Below are positions 51,275-58,745 of a stretch of DNA of 64,000 bases, one piece after another. How positions within the stretch are numbered: the first letter of the stretch is position 1; the number at the start of each line of letters is the position of its first letter. The translations under genes were made by a program, and so were the position numbers. Origin of the DNA: Planctomycetota bacterium (GTDB lineage: Bacteria; Planctomycetota; UBA1135; GCA-002686595); NCBI GenBank assembly GCA_002686265.1, contig NZBA01000063.1, forward strand, positions 62,001 to 126,000, in the 5' to 3' direction. The notes under the pieces were generated by a model. It did not search any database and was not told where the DNA came from. It was given only the letters and a program-made list of their open reading frames with translations.

Positions 51275-52966
51275 ATGGAACGGGATTTTGGGGAAACCGC
51301 GCCGACTGGCCGCGGTCCCCGGCACTGGGGGAGCCTGAGCGCCGAGCGACGCGAGGCCCCCGGTCCGCCCCGCCCCAAGCCCAGCGGGCAGCTCTCACTC
51401 GAGTCCCCAGGGCCCCTCCCCGCGCCTCGCCGCCACCGGAGCCCGCGCTCCCCCCGCCCCCCCGTCAGGACCCTCGCCGTCCTGGTTGCCTTGGCCGCCG
51501 CCACGGCCGCCGATCCCGTCTCCCCCCAGACCGAACCGCCGCGAGTCACCCACGTCGCGGTCGACCGCGAGCTCGACATCGCCACCTTGGCTCTCGTGCA
51601 GCGTGGCCTGCGCGAGGCGCGGGCCGAGGACAGCCGGGCGCTGGTGGTCGAGATCGACACTCCCGGCGGCTCGATGGAATTGATGAGTCAGTTCGCCGGG
51701 CTGCTCGGTGCCCAAGGCTCCGCCGAGCTGGTGACCGTGGCCTGGGTCAACGGACAGGCGACCTCCGCCGGTTCCCTGGTGGCCCTGGCCTGCGAGCGCG
51801 TCTTCGTCACGCCGACCGGCACCATGGGCTCCGCCATGCCGGTGACCGTCGGCCCGGGTGGGCTCGCCGCCGTGCCCGAGCAGGGTGGCCTGCGGGAGAA
51901 GGTGACCTCCCTCGCACGGGCGGAGTTCCGGGCCGTGGCCGCTGGGCGCGGACGCTCGCCGCGGTTGGCGGAGGCCATGGTCGACCCCGAGCTGGAGGTG
52001 CGCCTCGTGCGCCGCGGCGGCGAGGCGCTGTTCATGAACGGCCGAGAGTGGGACGATGCCTTCGAACGCGGGGACGCGATCGAGCTCGTACGCACGGTCT
52101 GCGGACGCGGACGACTCCTGAACGTGACCGGCCCCGAGGCCGTCGAGTTGGGCCTGGCCGACGGCACGGCCGCCTCCCTGCCCGAGCTCCTCTCGCGCCT
52201 GGGTGTCGCCGGGGCCTCGGTCACCACCCTGGAACGCTCAGCCTCCGAGGAGATCCTGGCGCTGCTGGAGAAGACCACGCCCCTGTTGATCGCGATCGGC
52301 CTGATGCTGGGCTACGCCGAGCTCAAGGCCCCAGGCTTCGCCCTGCCCGGCATTCTGGCCCTGGCGTGCTTCGCACTGGTCCTCGTCGGCAAGTACCTGA
52401 CCGGACTCGCGGACGTGCCCCACGTCGTGCTCGTGACCGTCGGCTTCGCCCTGATCGCCCTGGAGCTCTTCGTTCTGCCGGGCACGATCTGGATTGGCCT
52501 GGCCGGGACTGCCTGCGTCTTGGGTGGACTGGTCCTGTGCGAGCTGGGTCCCGGCGCGAGTCTCGGCAGCCCCCTGAGCCGCGACCTCGCTCTCGCCGCC
52601 GCCCGACGCATGGCCCTGGCGGGGGGCGCGGGCGCGGCGGGCATCCTGGTCCTCTCGCGCTTCCTACCTCAGACGCCGCTCTTGAAGCGCCTCGTCATCA
52701 CGCCGCGGGAGACCGCCGCGGCAGACTTGGCCCCCGCGGCCTTGCCGGGCAGCCTCGGGCGCGCCCTGACGGTGCTGCACCCGGTCGGGAAGGTCGTCCT
52801 GGATTCCGACATCGCCCACCCGCGCGAGGCGCGCGCCGAGGGGGAGCAAATCGCCGGCGGGGCACGGGTGCGCGTCGTGGCGGCGGACGATGTGGGCGGC
52901 CGCCTGCTGGTGGAGCCCGCCCCCGCCGAACCCGCCGAGTCCGCGGAAGTGGAAGAAGCCCCGTGA
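51275..52966 (+). CDS. NfeD1b: membrane-bound ClpP-class serine protease with NfeD domain
   Basis: 563 residues from the ATG at 51275, chosen over the ATG at 51260 because GGAGGAGGT lies in the right place. A ~60-residue Pro/Arg-rich leader precedes the first hydrophobic segment (TLAVLVALAAATAA), longer than usual. The protease domain (about 90-310) has VEIDTPGGSME, Ser164 in QATSAGSLVALA and a candidate catalytic Lys209, like the archaeal stomatin-cleaving protease 1510-N. Four or more membrane helices follow, then an OB-fold (GKVVLDSD...GARVRVVAADD). Overlaps the next gene by GTGA; acts with the flotillin-like FloA. Confidence 0.9.
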   Translation: MERDFGETAPTGRGPRHWGSLSAERREAPGPPRPKPSGQLSLESPGPLPAPRRHRSPRSPRPPVRTLAVLVALAAATAADPVSPQTEPPRVTHVAVDRELDIATLALVQRGLREARAEDSRALVVEIDTPGGSMELMSQFAGLLGAQGSAELVTVAWVNGQATSAGSLVALACERVFVTPTGTMGSAMPVTVGPGGLAAVPEQGGLREKVTSLARAEFRAVAAGRGRSPRLAEAMVDPELEVRLVRRGGEALFMNGREWDDAFERGDAIELVRTVCGRGRLLNVTGPEAVELGLADGTAASLPELLSRLGVAGASVTTLERSASEEILALLEKTTPLLIAIGLMLGYAELKAPGFALPGILALACFALVLVGKYLTGLADVPHVVLVTVGFALIALELFVLPGTIWIGLAGTACVLGGLVLCELGPGASLGSPLSRDLALAAARRMALAGGAGAAGILVLSRFLPQTPLLKRLVITPRETAAADLAPAALPGSLGRALTVLHPVGKVVLDSDIAHPREARAEGEQIAGGARVRVVAADDVGGRLLVEPAPAEPAESAEVEEAP

Positions 52967-53448
52967 CCTGGGCGTTCCTCCTCTTGGGCCTGGGCCTGGT
53001 GCTGATCGTGGCCGAGCTGCTGATCCCTAGCTTCGGCCTGCTCGGGCTGGGAGCGAGCCTGGCGATCATCGCCGGCGGCGTCCTCGCCTGGCGCGAGGAT
53101 GCGCTGACGGTCTACATGATCACGAGCGGGGTCTGCGTGCCCACGGCCGTGATGGCGGGCTTCAAGCTCCTGCCGCGCAGCCCCTTGGCGAAGTCCCTCA
53201 TGGCCCAGGGATTCTCCACCACCGACAACCGCGCCGTGGATCCACGCGACGCGAGCCTGATGGGGGCCGAGGGCGAGGTGCTCGCAACCCTGCGCCCCTC
53301 CGGCGTGGCGCGCCTCGACGACCGACGAGTCGACGTGGTCAGCCGCGGAGAGATGATCGAGATCGGCGCGCGCGTGCGCGTCATCGAGTTGCTCGGAAAC
53401 CGCGTGGTCGTGGCGGAAGCCGAAGACGCGACCGCCAGAAGGAGATAG
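52963..53448 (+). CDS. nfeD: Short NfeD-family membrane protein
   Basis: 161 residues from the GTG at 52963 (GTGA overlap with the previous stop). Two or three membrane helices ([36 protein letters not shown]) followed by a small OB-fold domain ([49 protein letters not shown]). Short NfeD proteins pair with flotillin/stomatin-type proteins in membrane microdomains. FloA starts 3 bases after its stop. Confidence 0.88.
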   Translation: MTWAFLLLGLGLVLIVAELLIPSFGLLGLGASLAIIAGGVLAWREDALTVYMITSGVCVPTAVMAGFKLLPRSPLAKSLMAQGFSTTDNRAVDPRDASLMGAEGEVLATLRPSGVARLDDRRVDVVSRGEMIEIGARVRVIELLGNRVVVAEAEDATARRR

Positions 53449-53450
53449 AG

Positions 53451-54479
53451 ATGGAACTGCTCGAAAACGTCGGCCTCGTCCTGGCGGGGCTGCTGCTCCT
53501 GGTCTTCCTGTTCGCGTTCCTGAGCTACGGGAAGCTCTACCTGCGCTCGGTGCTGACCAAGGCCGGCGTCGGGATCTTCGACATGATCGCGATGCAACTG
53601 CGCAAGGTCTCTCCGGGCACGATGGTCGACGCTGCCGTGATGCTCGTGCAGGCGCGATTGGACGGCATCGACACGCGCGATCTCGAAGCCCACTTCCTCG
53701 CCGGCGGCCACGTGATGCGGGTCGTGCAGGCGTTGATCTCCGCCGACCGGGCGGGGCTGAACCTCGACTTCCGCACGGCGGCCAGCATCGACCTGGCGGG
53801 ACGTGACGTCCTGGAGGCGGTCAAGGCCAGCGTGACGCCCAAGGTCATCGACTGCCCCAACCCCGAGTCCGGTAAGACGACCATCGCCGCGGTGGCCAAG
53901 GACGGCATTCAGGTCCTGGCCAAGGCGCGCGTGACCGTGCGCACGAACATCGCGCGCCTGGTGGGCGGGGCCGGGGAGGAGACGATCATCGCACGAGTAG
54001 GCGAGGGCATCGTCAGCACGATCGGCTCGAAAGACACCCACGCCCTGGTGCTCGAGAATCCCGACGACATCTCCAAGGTCGTGCTCTCGCGCGGGCTGGA
54101 TGCCGGGACGGCCTTCGAGATCGTCTCGATCGACATCGCGGACGTCGACATCGGCATCAACATCGGCGCGCGCCTGCAGGCGGACCAGGCGGAGGCGGAC
54201 AAGCGCGTGGCCCAGGCCCTGGCGGAGAAGCGGCGTGCGATGGCCGTGGCGGCCGAGCAGGAGTTCAAGGCGTCGGTGCAGGAGAACCGGGCCAAGGTCG
54301 TCCTGGCCGAGGCCGAGGTGCCCCTGGCCATGGCGGAGGCCCTGCGCGGCGGCAACCTGGGTGTCATGGACCTCTACCGCCTGCGCAACATCGAATCCGA
54401 CACGGACATGCGCCGCAGCATCGCCGGGGGCGATGGAGATGGGCCTTCGGGGAGCGACGACGGCGGGGTGGAGGGGTGA
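53451..54479 (+). CDS. floA: Flotillin-like protein FloA
   Basis: 342 residues from the ATG at 53451 with a perfect AAGGAGATAGAG ribosome site. One N-terminal membrane helix ([19 protein letters not shown]), then the SPFH domain ([69 protein letters not shown]), then a helical tail with [27 protein letters not shown]. Organises lipid-raft-like domains; in Bacillus it affects membrane fluidity and secretion. In operon with two NfeD proteins and a proline-rich protein (GTGA overlap). Confidence 0.95.
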   Translation: MELLENVGLVLAGLLLLVFLFAFLSYGKLYLRSVLTKAGVGIFDMIAMQLRKVSPGTMVDAAVMLVQARLDGIDTRDLEAHFLAGGHVMRVVQALISADRAGLNLDFRTAASIDLAGRDVLEAVKASVTPKVIDCPNPESGKTTIAAVAKDGIQVLAKARVTVRTNIARLVGGAGEETIIARVGEGIVSTIGSKDTHALVLENPDDISKVVLSRGLDAGTAFEIVSIDIADVDIGINIGARLQADQAEADKRVAQALAEKRRAMAVAAEQEFKASVQENRAKVVLAEAEVPLAMAEALRGGNLGVMDLYRLRNIESDTDMRRSIAGGDGDGPSGSDDGGVEG

Positions 54480-55249
54480 GCGAGGCCCCGTTGGCGGGGG
54501 TCGCGCTCGCGATCTCCTCCGACCTGCTCGAGACGGCGCTGGTGGCGCTCTTTCTGTTGGTGGCGGCCGCCCAGGCCATCCTGCGGCGCGTGGGCGGCGA
54601 TGAGCCGCGGCCTCGGCGGCGCGCGGCACCCCCCTCGCGGACCGAGCGCCTGCCCGGGCACGGGGGCGGGGGGCGGGAGGTCGAGGGCGCGGGCGACTGG
54701 CGCGCTCTACTCGAGGGCCGCTCCCCGGCGGCACCCGAGCCCCGGCCCGAAGGCCGCGCGTCTCCCGCTCCCGGCGCCCCGCCGAGCCCGCCGGCCCCGC
54801 CGGAACCGCCCCACGCCGACCGAGCGACCCCTTTGCGCGAGTTCACCACGAGCGCCCTACCCAAGAGGACAGCGTCCCTCCAGGGCGACCTACCGCGGCC
54901 GCGGGAGGCCATGGTGGGTGCACCGGCGCCCGAGGTCGGGGGGGGGGGCGGGACGTCTGGCAATCTCGCTTCGGACTTCGGCTCCGACCGTCCCTCGTGG
55001 CACATGCTCGGTGCCGGCGATCTGGCTCACGTTCCCTCCGAGGACGCTCCTGGAATCGAGCCTTCCCTAGCGGCCTCTCTCGCTCGGCACGAGGGCCACG
55101 CGGAGGGGGCGCGTCCGCGGCGCGACGCCCGGGTGAGGGCCCTGCGCTCGCGGGACGCCTGGCGGAAGGCCGTCGTGGCCGCCGAGGTCCTTGGCCCGCC
55201 CGTTTCCCTGCGCTCCCCAGAGAACGCGCCGGGAGCCCTGCAGCGGTGA
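54476..55249 (+). CDS. Membrane-anchored proline-rich protein of unknown function in the floA operon
   Basis: 257 residues from the GTG at 54476 (GTGA overlap with floA). One N-terminal helix ([20 protein letters not shown]), a ~120-residue Pro/Gly/Arg-rich disordered part, and a more ordered C-terminal end with [29 protein letters not shown]. The helical RxxWRKAVVxxEVLGPP stretch is probably the functional tip. Its place after NfeD-FloA suggests a linker for the raft-like complex. The next gene starts by GTGA overlap. No known domain. Confidence 0.7.
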   Translation: MSEAPLAGVALAISSDLLETALVALFLLVAAAQAILRRVGGDEPRPRRRAAPPSRTERLPGHGGGGREVEGAGDWRALLEGRSPAAPEPRPEGRASPAPGAPPSPPAPPEPPHADRATPLREFTTSALPKRTASLQGDLPRPREAMVGAPAPEVGGGGGTSGNLASDFGSDRPSWHMLGAGDLAHVPSEDAPGIEPSLAASLARHEGHAEGARPRRDARVRALRSRDAWRKAVVAAEVLGPPVSLRSPENAPGALQR

Positions 55250-55791
55250 GTCGCCACCTGTGGCTCGTGAAGTCCGAGCCGTCGGTGTTCGCCTGGGACG
55301 ACCTGTGGGCGTCCGTCGATCGGAGGACCTGCTGGGACGGGGTGCGCAACGACCAGGCGCGCAACTTCATGCGCGACGAGATGAAGGTCGGAGACGGAGT
55401 CCTGTTCGCCCACTCGCGTACCGACCCTCCCGCGGTGGTCGGCGTGGCCACGGTTTGCCGCGAGGCGTACCCCGGCCCGACCCAATTCGATCCCTCCGAT
55501 GCGCACTTCGACCCGCGCAGCGAGCGTGAGGCCCCACGCTGGATGATGGTGGACATCGAGGCCGCGCGAGCCTTCACGCGGGCGGTTCCCCTGGCCCAAA
55601 TCCGCGCCAACCGCAAGTTGGCGAAGATGGCGCTGGTACAGCGCGGCCAGCGCCTCTCCGTTCAGCCCGTCACTCCCCGGACAGTGGCGCGAGGTACTGC
55701 GGATGGGCGGCCTGGAGGAGTCTGGGACCCCGCCGCGGCTCAGGCGCCGGGCCAGAGGAAAGTGAAGACGCCCGCGGTAGCCGCGCCGTAG
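55246..55791 (+). CDS. EVE-domain protein, C-terminus altered by a one-base frameshift
   Basis: 181 residues as written, from the GTG at 55246 overlapping the previous stop. EVE (PUA-like) fold: HLWLVKSEPSVFAWDDL, WDGVRNDQARNFMR, VGDGVLFAHSR, PPAVVGVATVCREAYPGPTQFDP. These proteins bind modified bases in DNA or RNA. The conserved end (QWREVLRMGGLEE) is in the +1 frame from about 55679; removing one C of the CCCC at 55675-55678 restores it and gives a stop at 55763-55765. Likely an insertion error in a C run. Confidence 0.85.
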   Translation: MSRHLWLVKSEPSVFAWDDLWASVDRRTCWDGVRNDQARNFMRDEMKVGDGVLFAHSRTDPPAVVGVATVCREAYPGPTQFDPSDAHFDPRSEREAPRWMMVDIEAARAFTRAVPLAQIRANRKLAKMALVQRGQRLSVQPVTPRTVARGTADGRPGGVWDPAAAQAPGQRKVKTPAVAAP

Positions 55792-56072
55792 ACCACGCCG
55801 TCGACGACGAAGCGGGCCGTCGTGGACCAGGAGAGTCCCTTCCAGATGGACTCGTGCACCGAGGAAAACGCGTAGCTACCGACGGCTGCGACCAGAGTGA
55901 ACGAGAACACGGCCGAGGCCGAGGCCGCGGGCTCGCGCCACCCCCACCAGCGGCCACCCGTCAGGCCGGGCGAGGCGACCCTCGAGACCCCGAGCGGGGG
56001 CCGTGGAGGCGGTTTTTCGATGCCTGATCGCGATCCGGGAATCTAGCGGTGTTCGTCCCTGTGATGAGCCAT
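55740..56072 (-). pseudogene. Small hydrophobic membrane protein gene, interrupted by an in-frame TAG at codon 10
   Basis: Reading minus strand from the ATG at 56072: nine codons, then TAG at 56043-56045, then 100 open codons ending in TGA at 55740. The open part includes TGGRWWGWREPAAS and two hydrophobic helices with the linker SVHESIWKGLSWSTTARFVVDGVVYGAATAGVFTFLWPG. The last block resembles small uncharacterised membrane proteins. The only standard start after the TAG is the GTG at 55910 (56 residues), which would lose the first helix region. Tail-to-tail overlap with the EVE gene. Whether the gene is live is unclear. Confidence 0.4.
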
Positions 56073-56075
56073 AAG

Positions 56076-56096
56076 TAACTGTAAAAAAGTCAGTTA
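56076..56096. promoter_or_regulatory. AT-rich inverted repeat upstream of the small membrane ORF and histone-like gene
   Basis: TAACTG and CAGTTA separated by TAAAAAAGT, in the most AT-rich stretch of the window. It lies between divergent units, so an operator or promoter region is likely; a hairpin with A-run could also act as a terminator. Confidence 0.35.
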
Positions 56097-56302
56097 GGAG
56101 TTCCTTGGCGCGTCGTTGCGCAGTGCCGCCCACGTGGGGCAGGGCCTTTTTCCGGCCTCTGGGGCCGGTTGCGGGGTTGATCGGCGTGCTCGAATGTGGT
56201 CCTACAGAACGCCTACAGGGGGTCGGGACGGCTTTCCTGCGCCTCGCGGCGTCCCTCCGACCCCATCGACCCACGATCCACCATCCCCGAGAAGAGGGAA
56301 TC

Positions 56303-56497
56303 ATGAGCGATAACTTCGAGCGCCTGAAGTCGGTTGTCGAGGACACCACGGACGATGTCGCAAAGGCCGAGTCCGGCAACAAGGCCGCCACCTCGAGGGT
56401 CCGCAAGCAGATGCAGGCGGTCAAGGCCATCGCCCAGGACATCCGCAAGGAGATGCTGGAGCTGCGCGACAGCGGCGGCGCCGGCGGCGGAGCCTGA
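56303..56497 (+). CDS. Short histone H1-like (Hc1-type) DNA-binding protein
   Basis: 64 residues from the ATG at 56303 with GAGGGA just upstream. MSDNFERLKSVVEDTTDDVAK then AESGNKAATSRVRKQMQ and QDIRKEMLELRDSGGAG. The AxxGNKAAxxRVR...RKE pattern matches the N-terminal helical hairpin of the chlamydial Hc1 family, but the Lys-rich C-terminal tail is missing, replaced by Gly-Ala. Probably a small helical nucleoid protein dimer. Followed by a bidirectional terminator region at 56694-56730. Confidence 0.75.
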   Translation: MSDNFERLKSVVEDTTDDVAKAESGNKAATSRVRKQMQAVKAIAQDIRKEMLELRDSGGAGGGA

Positions 56498-56661
56498 GCA
56501 CCCTGACCGGTACTCCCGCGGTCCGTGCCCTATCCCGCCTACCGGGCCCGCGGTTGGGCCGTGCGGCCGCCTCGGGAGCGAGGTGGCCGGCTGGCGGGAG
56601 TGATCGCCGGAAGCGCCCGGACCTTCTCCGGGTCGTGCCCGGACGGACCTGAGTCGACACT

Positions 56662-56699
56662 CTGAATCGACACGGCCCGGCTGAATCGACACGGCCCGG
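56662..56699. repeat. 19-bp perfect tandem duplication next to the terminator
   Basis: CTGAATCGACACGGCCCGG occurs twice head to tail (56662-56680, 56681-56699). The second copy forms part of the left arm of the following hairpin, so one arm was copied upstream. Confidence 0.75.
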
Positions 56700-56730
56700 A
56701 GGCCGTCCCCCGGCGGGACGGCCTCCGGGC
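56694..56730. terminator. Strong bidirectional terminator hairpin between the histone-like gene and livM
   Basis: A 16-bp perfect stem (56694-56709 with 56715-56730) and a 5-base loop. It lies between the two converging genes (stops at 56497 and 56761) and is the most stable hairpin in the window. It is followed by TTCTCCC on the plus strand. Confidence 0.75.
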
Positions 56731-56760
56731 TTCTCCCGCGAGCCGCCGGCGGCCCTTCAC

Positions 56761-57849
56761 TCAGTAGCGGAACGGCCAGGCCGCGAAGGTGCGCTTCACG
56801 CGCAACCACAGGCCCAGGAGCCCGAGGGGCTCGACCACCAGCAGCACGCAGACGCCGACCGCGAACAACAAGGTCGAGCGCTGGTGGGAGGAGAGGTCCG
56901 CGACGAAGGGGATCCAGCCGCCCACGGTCTCCATTAGCGGCGCGAGACACACGAACAACAGCGCGCCGGCCACGGCGCCGAAGATCGTCCCCACGCCACC
57001 GAGCACGATCATCGCGATGTACTGGACCGACAGGTTCAGATCGAACGGAGGCTCGATCGTGATGTACTGCTGCTGGTAGGCGAACATCGAACCCGCCACC
57101 CCGGTCAGGAAGGACGAGACTCCGAAGGCCAGTACCTTGCTGCGGGCCGGGTGCACGCCGAGCACCGATGCGGCCAGGTCCTGATCGCGGACGGCCATCA
57201 TTGCCCGCCCGCTGTTGGAGTGTGCGAGGTTCTTGCCCAGCCAGGCCGCTCCCGCCGCGAGGAGGAGAAACAGGTAGTAGAGCTTCCGATCGAAGCCGAG
57301 GGTGACAGGGCCGAGCCGCCAGGGCGTGCTGAAGCGAAGCGCCTCGCCCGCCGCGTCCGACCCACCCGCGTACATGCGCACCGCCATGCCCGAGACGCCG
57401 TGGGTGAGCTCGGGCAAAGAGTGCAGGAGGTGGCTCGTCAGGAACAGGATGCCGAGGGTTACGATCGCCAGGTAGAGCCCGCGCAGACGCAGGGCGAAGG
57501 GCCCGACCGCCAAGCCGACCGCCGCGGCCACCGCTCCGGCGCAGGGCATCGCCAGCCAGAAAGGCAGCTCGAGGCGCTCGCCGAGGACGGCCGTCGTGTA
57601 GGCACCCAGGGCCAGGAAGGCGGCATGGCCCAAGCTGATCTGGCCGGCGAAGCCCGTCAGGATCATCAGGCCGACCGCGCCCACGACGGCGATCAGCGCC
57701 AGGTTGGCGGTCGTCAGCCAGCGGTCACTGGCGACGAAGGGCAGAGCGAGAGCCACCAGGACCCACAGGGCGAGGCCGGCTTGCGCCCAGCGGTCCTCGA
57801 ACAGGCGCAGGTCCTGCTCGTAGCGCGTGACCAGCGGGCGGGTCGGCAT
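56761..57849 (-). CDS. livM: Branched-chain amino-acid-type ABC transporter permease (LivM family)
   Basis: 362 residues from the ATG at 57849 (ATGA overlap with livH). About ten hydrophobic helices with the LivM signature GFAGQISLGHAAFLALGAYTTAVLG, MMAVRDQDLAASVLGV and YIAMIVLGGVGTIFGAVAGALLF. Inner-membrane permease of an importer for branched amino acids or similar small carboxylates, paired with LivH. The C-terminus is followed by the bidirectional terminator at 56694. Confidence 0.93.
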   Translation of the reverse strand: MPTRPLVTRYEQDLRLFEDRWAQAGLALWVLVALALPFVASDRWLTTANLALIAVVGAVGLMILTGFAGQISLGHAAFLALGAYTTAVLGERLELPFWLAMPCAGAVAAAVGLAVGPFALRLRGLYLAIVTLGILFLTSHLLHSLPELTHGVSGMAVRMYAGGSDAAGEALRFSTPWRLGPVTLGFDRKLYYLFLLLAAGAAWLGKNLAHSNSGRAMMAVRDQDLAASVLGVHPARSKVLAFGVSSFLTGVAGSMFAYQQQYITIEPPFDLNLSVQYIAMIVLGGVGTIFGAVAGALLFVCLAPLMETVGGWIPFVADLSSHQRSTLLFAVGVCVLLVVEPLGLLGLWLRVKRTFAAWPFRY

Positions 57850-58745
57850 CAGACGCGCTCCACTTCCCGCGTACCGAACAGCCCGTGTGGTTTCACGATC
57901 AGGAACAGGATCATCACCACGTAGGGGAAGACGGCGTGGAAGTTCCTCCCGAACTCGCCTAGGTAGGGGTTCACATAGCCCTGGCAGAGAACTTCGAGCA
58001 CACCGAGCAGGACCCCGGCCAGCACCGTGCCCCAGGCCGAGTCGAGGCCGCCGACGATCACCGCCGGGAAGGCGCGCAGGGCCACGAAGCCCAGGTTCGT
58101 GTCCACATTGCGCGGGAACATGCCCAGGAAGATCCCCGCCAGGGCGGCGAAGAGGCCGGCCAGAAACCAGGTCGCGGCGAAGACGCGGCCGACGGGGATG
58201 CCGAGCGCGAGGGCCGTCTCCTGGTCCGACGCAGTGGCGCGCATCGCTACGCCGAGCTTCGTGCGCCGGACCAGCAGGAAGAAGGCGGCCAGGGCGGCGG
58301 CGCCCGCGCCGAGGGCGGCCACGGAGTTCATCAGCAAGCTCGCTCCGGCGACGTCGACGGTGGTGAGCGGATCCCAGGGCGTCGGCATTCCGCGTGTCTG
58401 CGGGCCCCAGGCGATGAAGATCACCGAGCGCAGGACGGAGCCGACGAAGATTGTCACGATGATCGTCACGAAGACCGGGCGGCCGATCATGGGGCGGAGC
58501 ACGAGGCGCTCCACAGCCGCCGCGAGGAGCCCGGTTGCGACCAGGGCCGCGGCCAGGGCGACGCCCCAGGGCAAGCCCGCGCCGCACAGGCTGATCATCG
58601 CGAAGGCACCGAAAGCCAGGAGCTCGCCGTGGGCGAAGTTGAAGACCGCGCTGGCGCGGTAGATGACCACGAACCCCAAGGCGATCAGGGCGTAGATCGT
58701 GCCGAGGGAGAGCCCGGAGACGGTGAGTTGCAGCCAGGTGCTCAC
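57849..58745 (-). CDS. livH: Branched-chain amino-acid-type ABC transporter permease (LivH family)
   Basis: 298 residues from the GTG at 58745 (GTGA overlap with the acyl-CoA synthetase). LivH signature LSLGTIYALIALGFVVIYRASAVFNFAHGELLAFGAF, AMRATASDQETALALGIPV, and FVALRAFPAVIVGGLDSAWGTVLAGVLLG. About eight membrane helices. Partner of LivM; translationally coupled on both sides. Confidence 0.93.
   Translation of the reverse strand: MSTWLQLTVSGLSLGTIYALIALGFVVIYRASAVFNFAHGELLAFGAFAMISLCGAGLPWGVALAAALVATGLLAAAVERLVLRPMIGRPVFVTIIVTIFVGSVLRSVIFIAWGPQTRGMPTPWDPLTTVDVAGASLLMNSVAALGAGAAALAAFFLLVRRTKLGVAMRATASDQETALALGIPVGRVFAATWFLAGLFAALAGIFLGMFPRNVDTNLGFVALRAFPAVIVGGLDSAWGTVLAGVLLGVLEVLCQGYVNPYLGEFGRNFHAVFPYVVMILFLIVKPHGLFGTREVERV

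Noticed and set aside
38171..56072. TAG recoding (pyrrolysine or amber suppression) to explain three in-frame TAG codons
   Set aside because: TAG is used as the normal stop of several intact genes here (oleA, fabG, the sulfatase ending at 34908, the gene ending at 44527, selD), and no suppressor tRNA or Pyl gene is seen.
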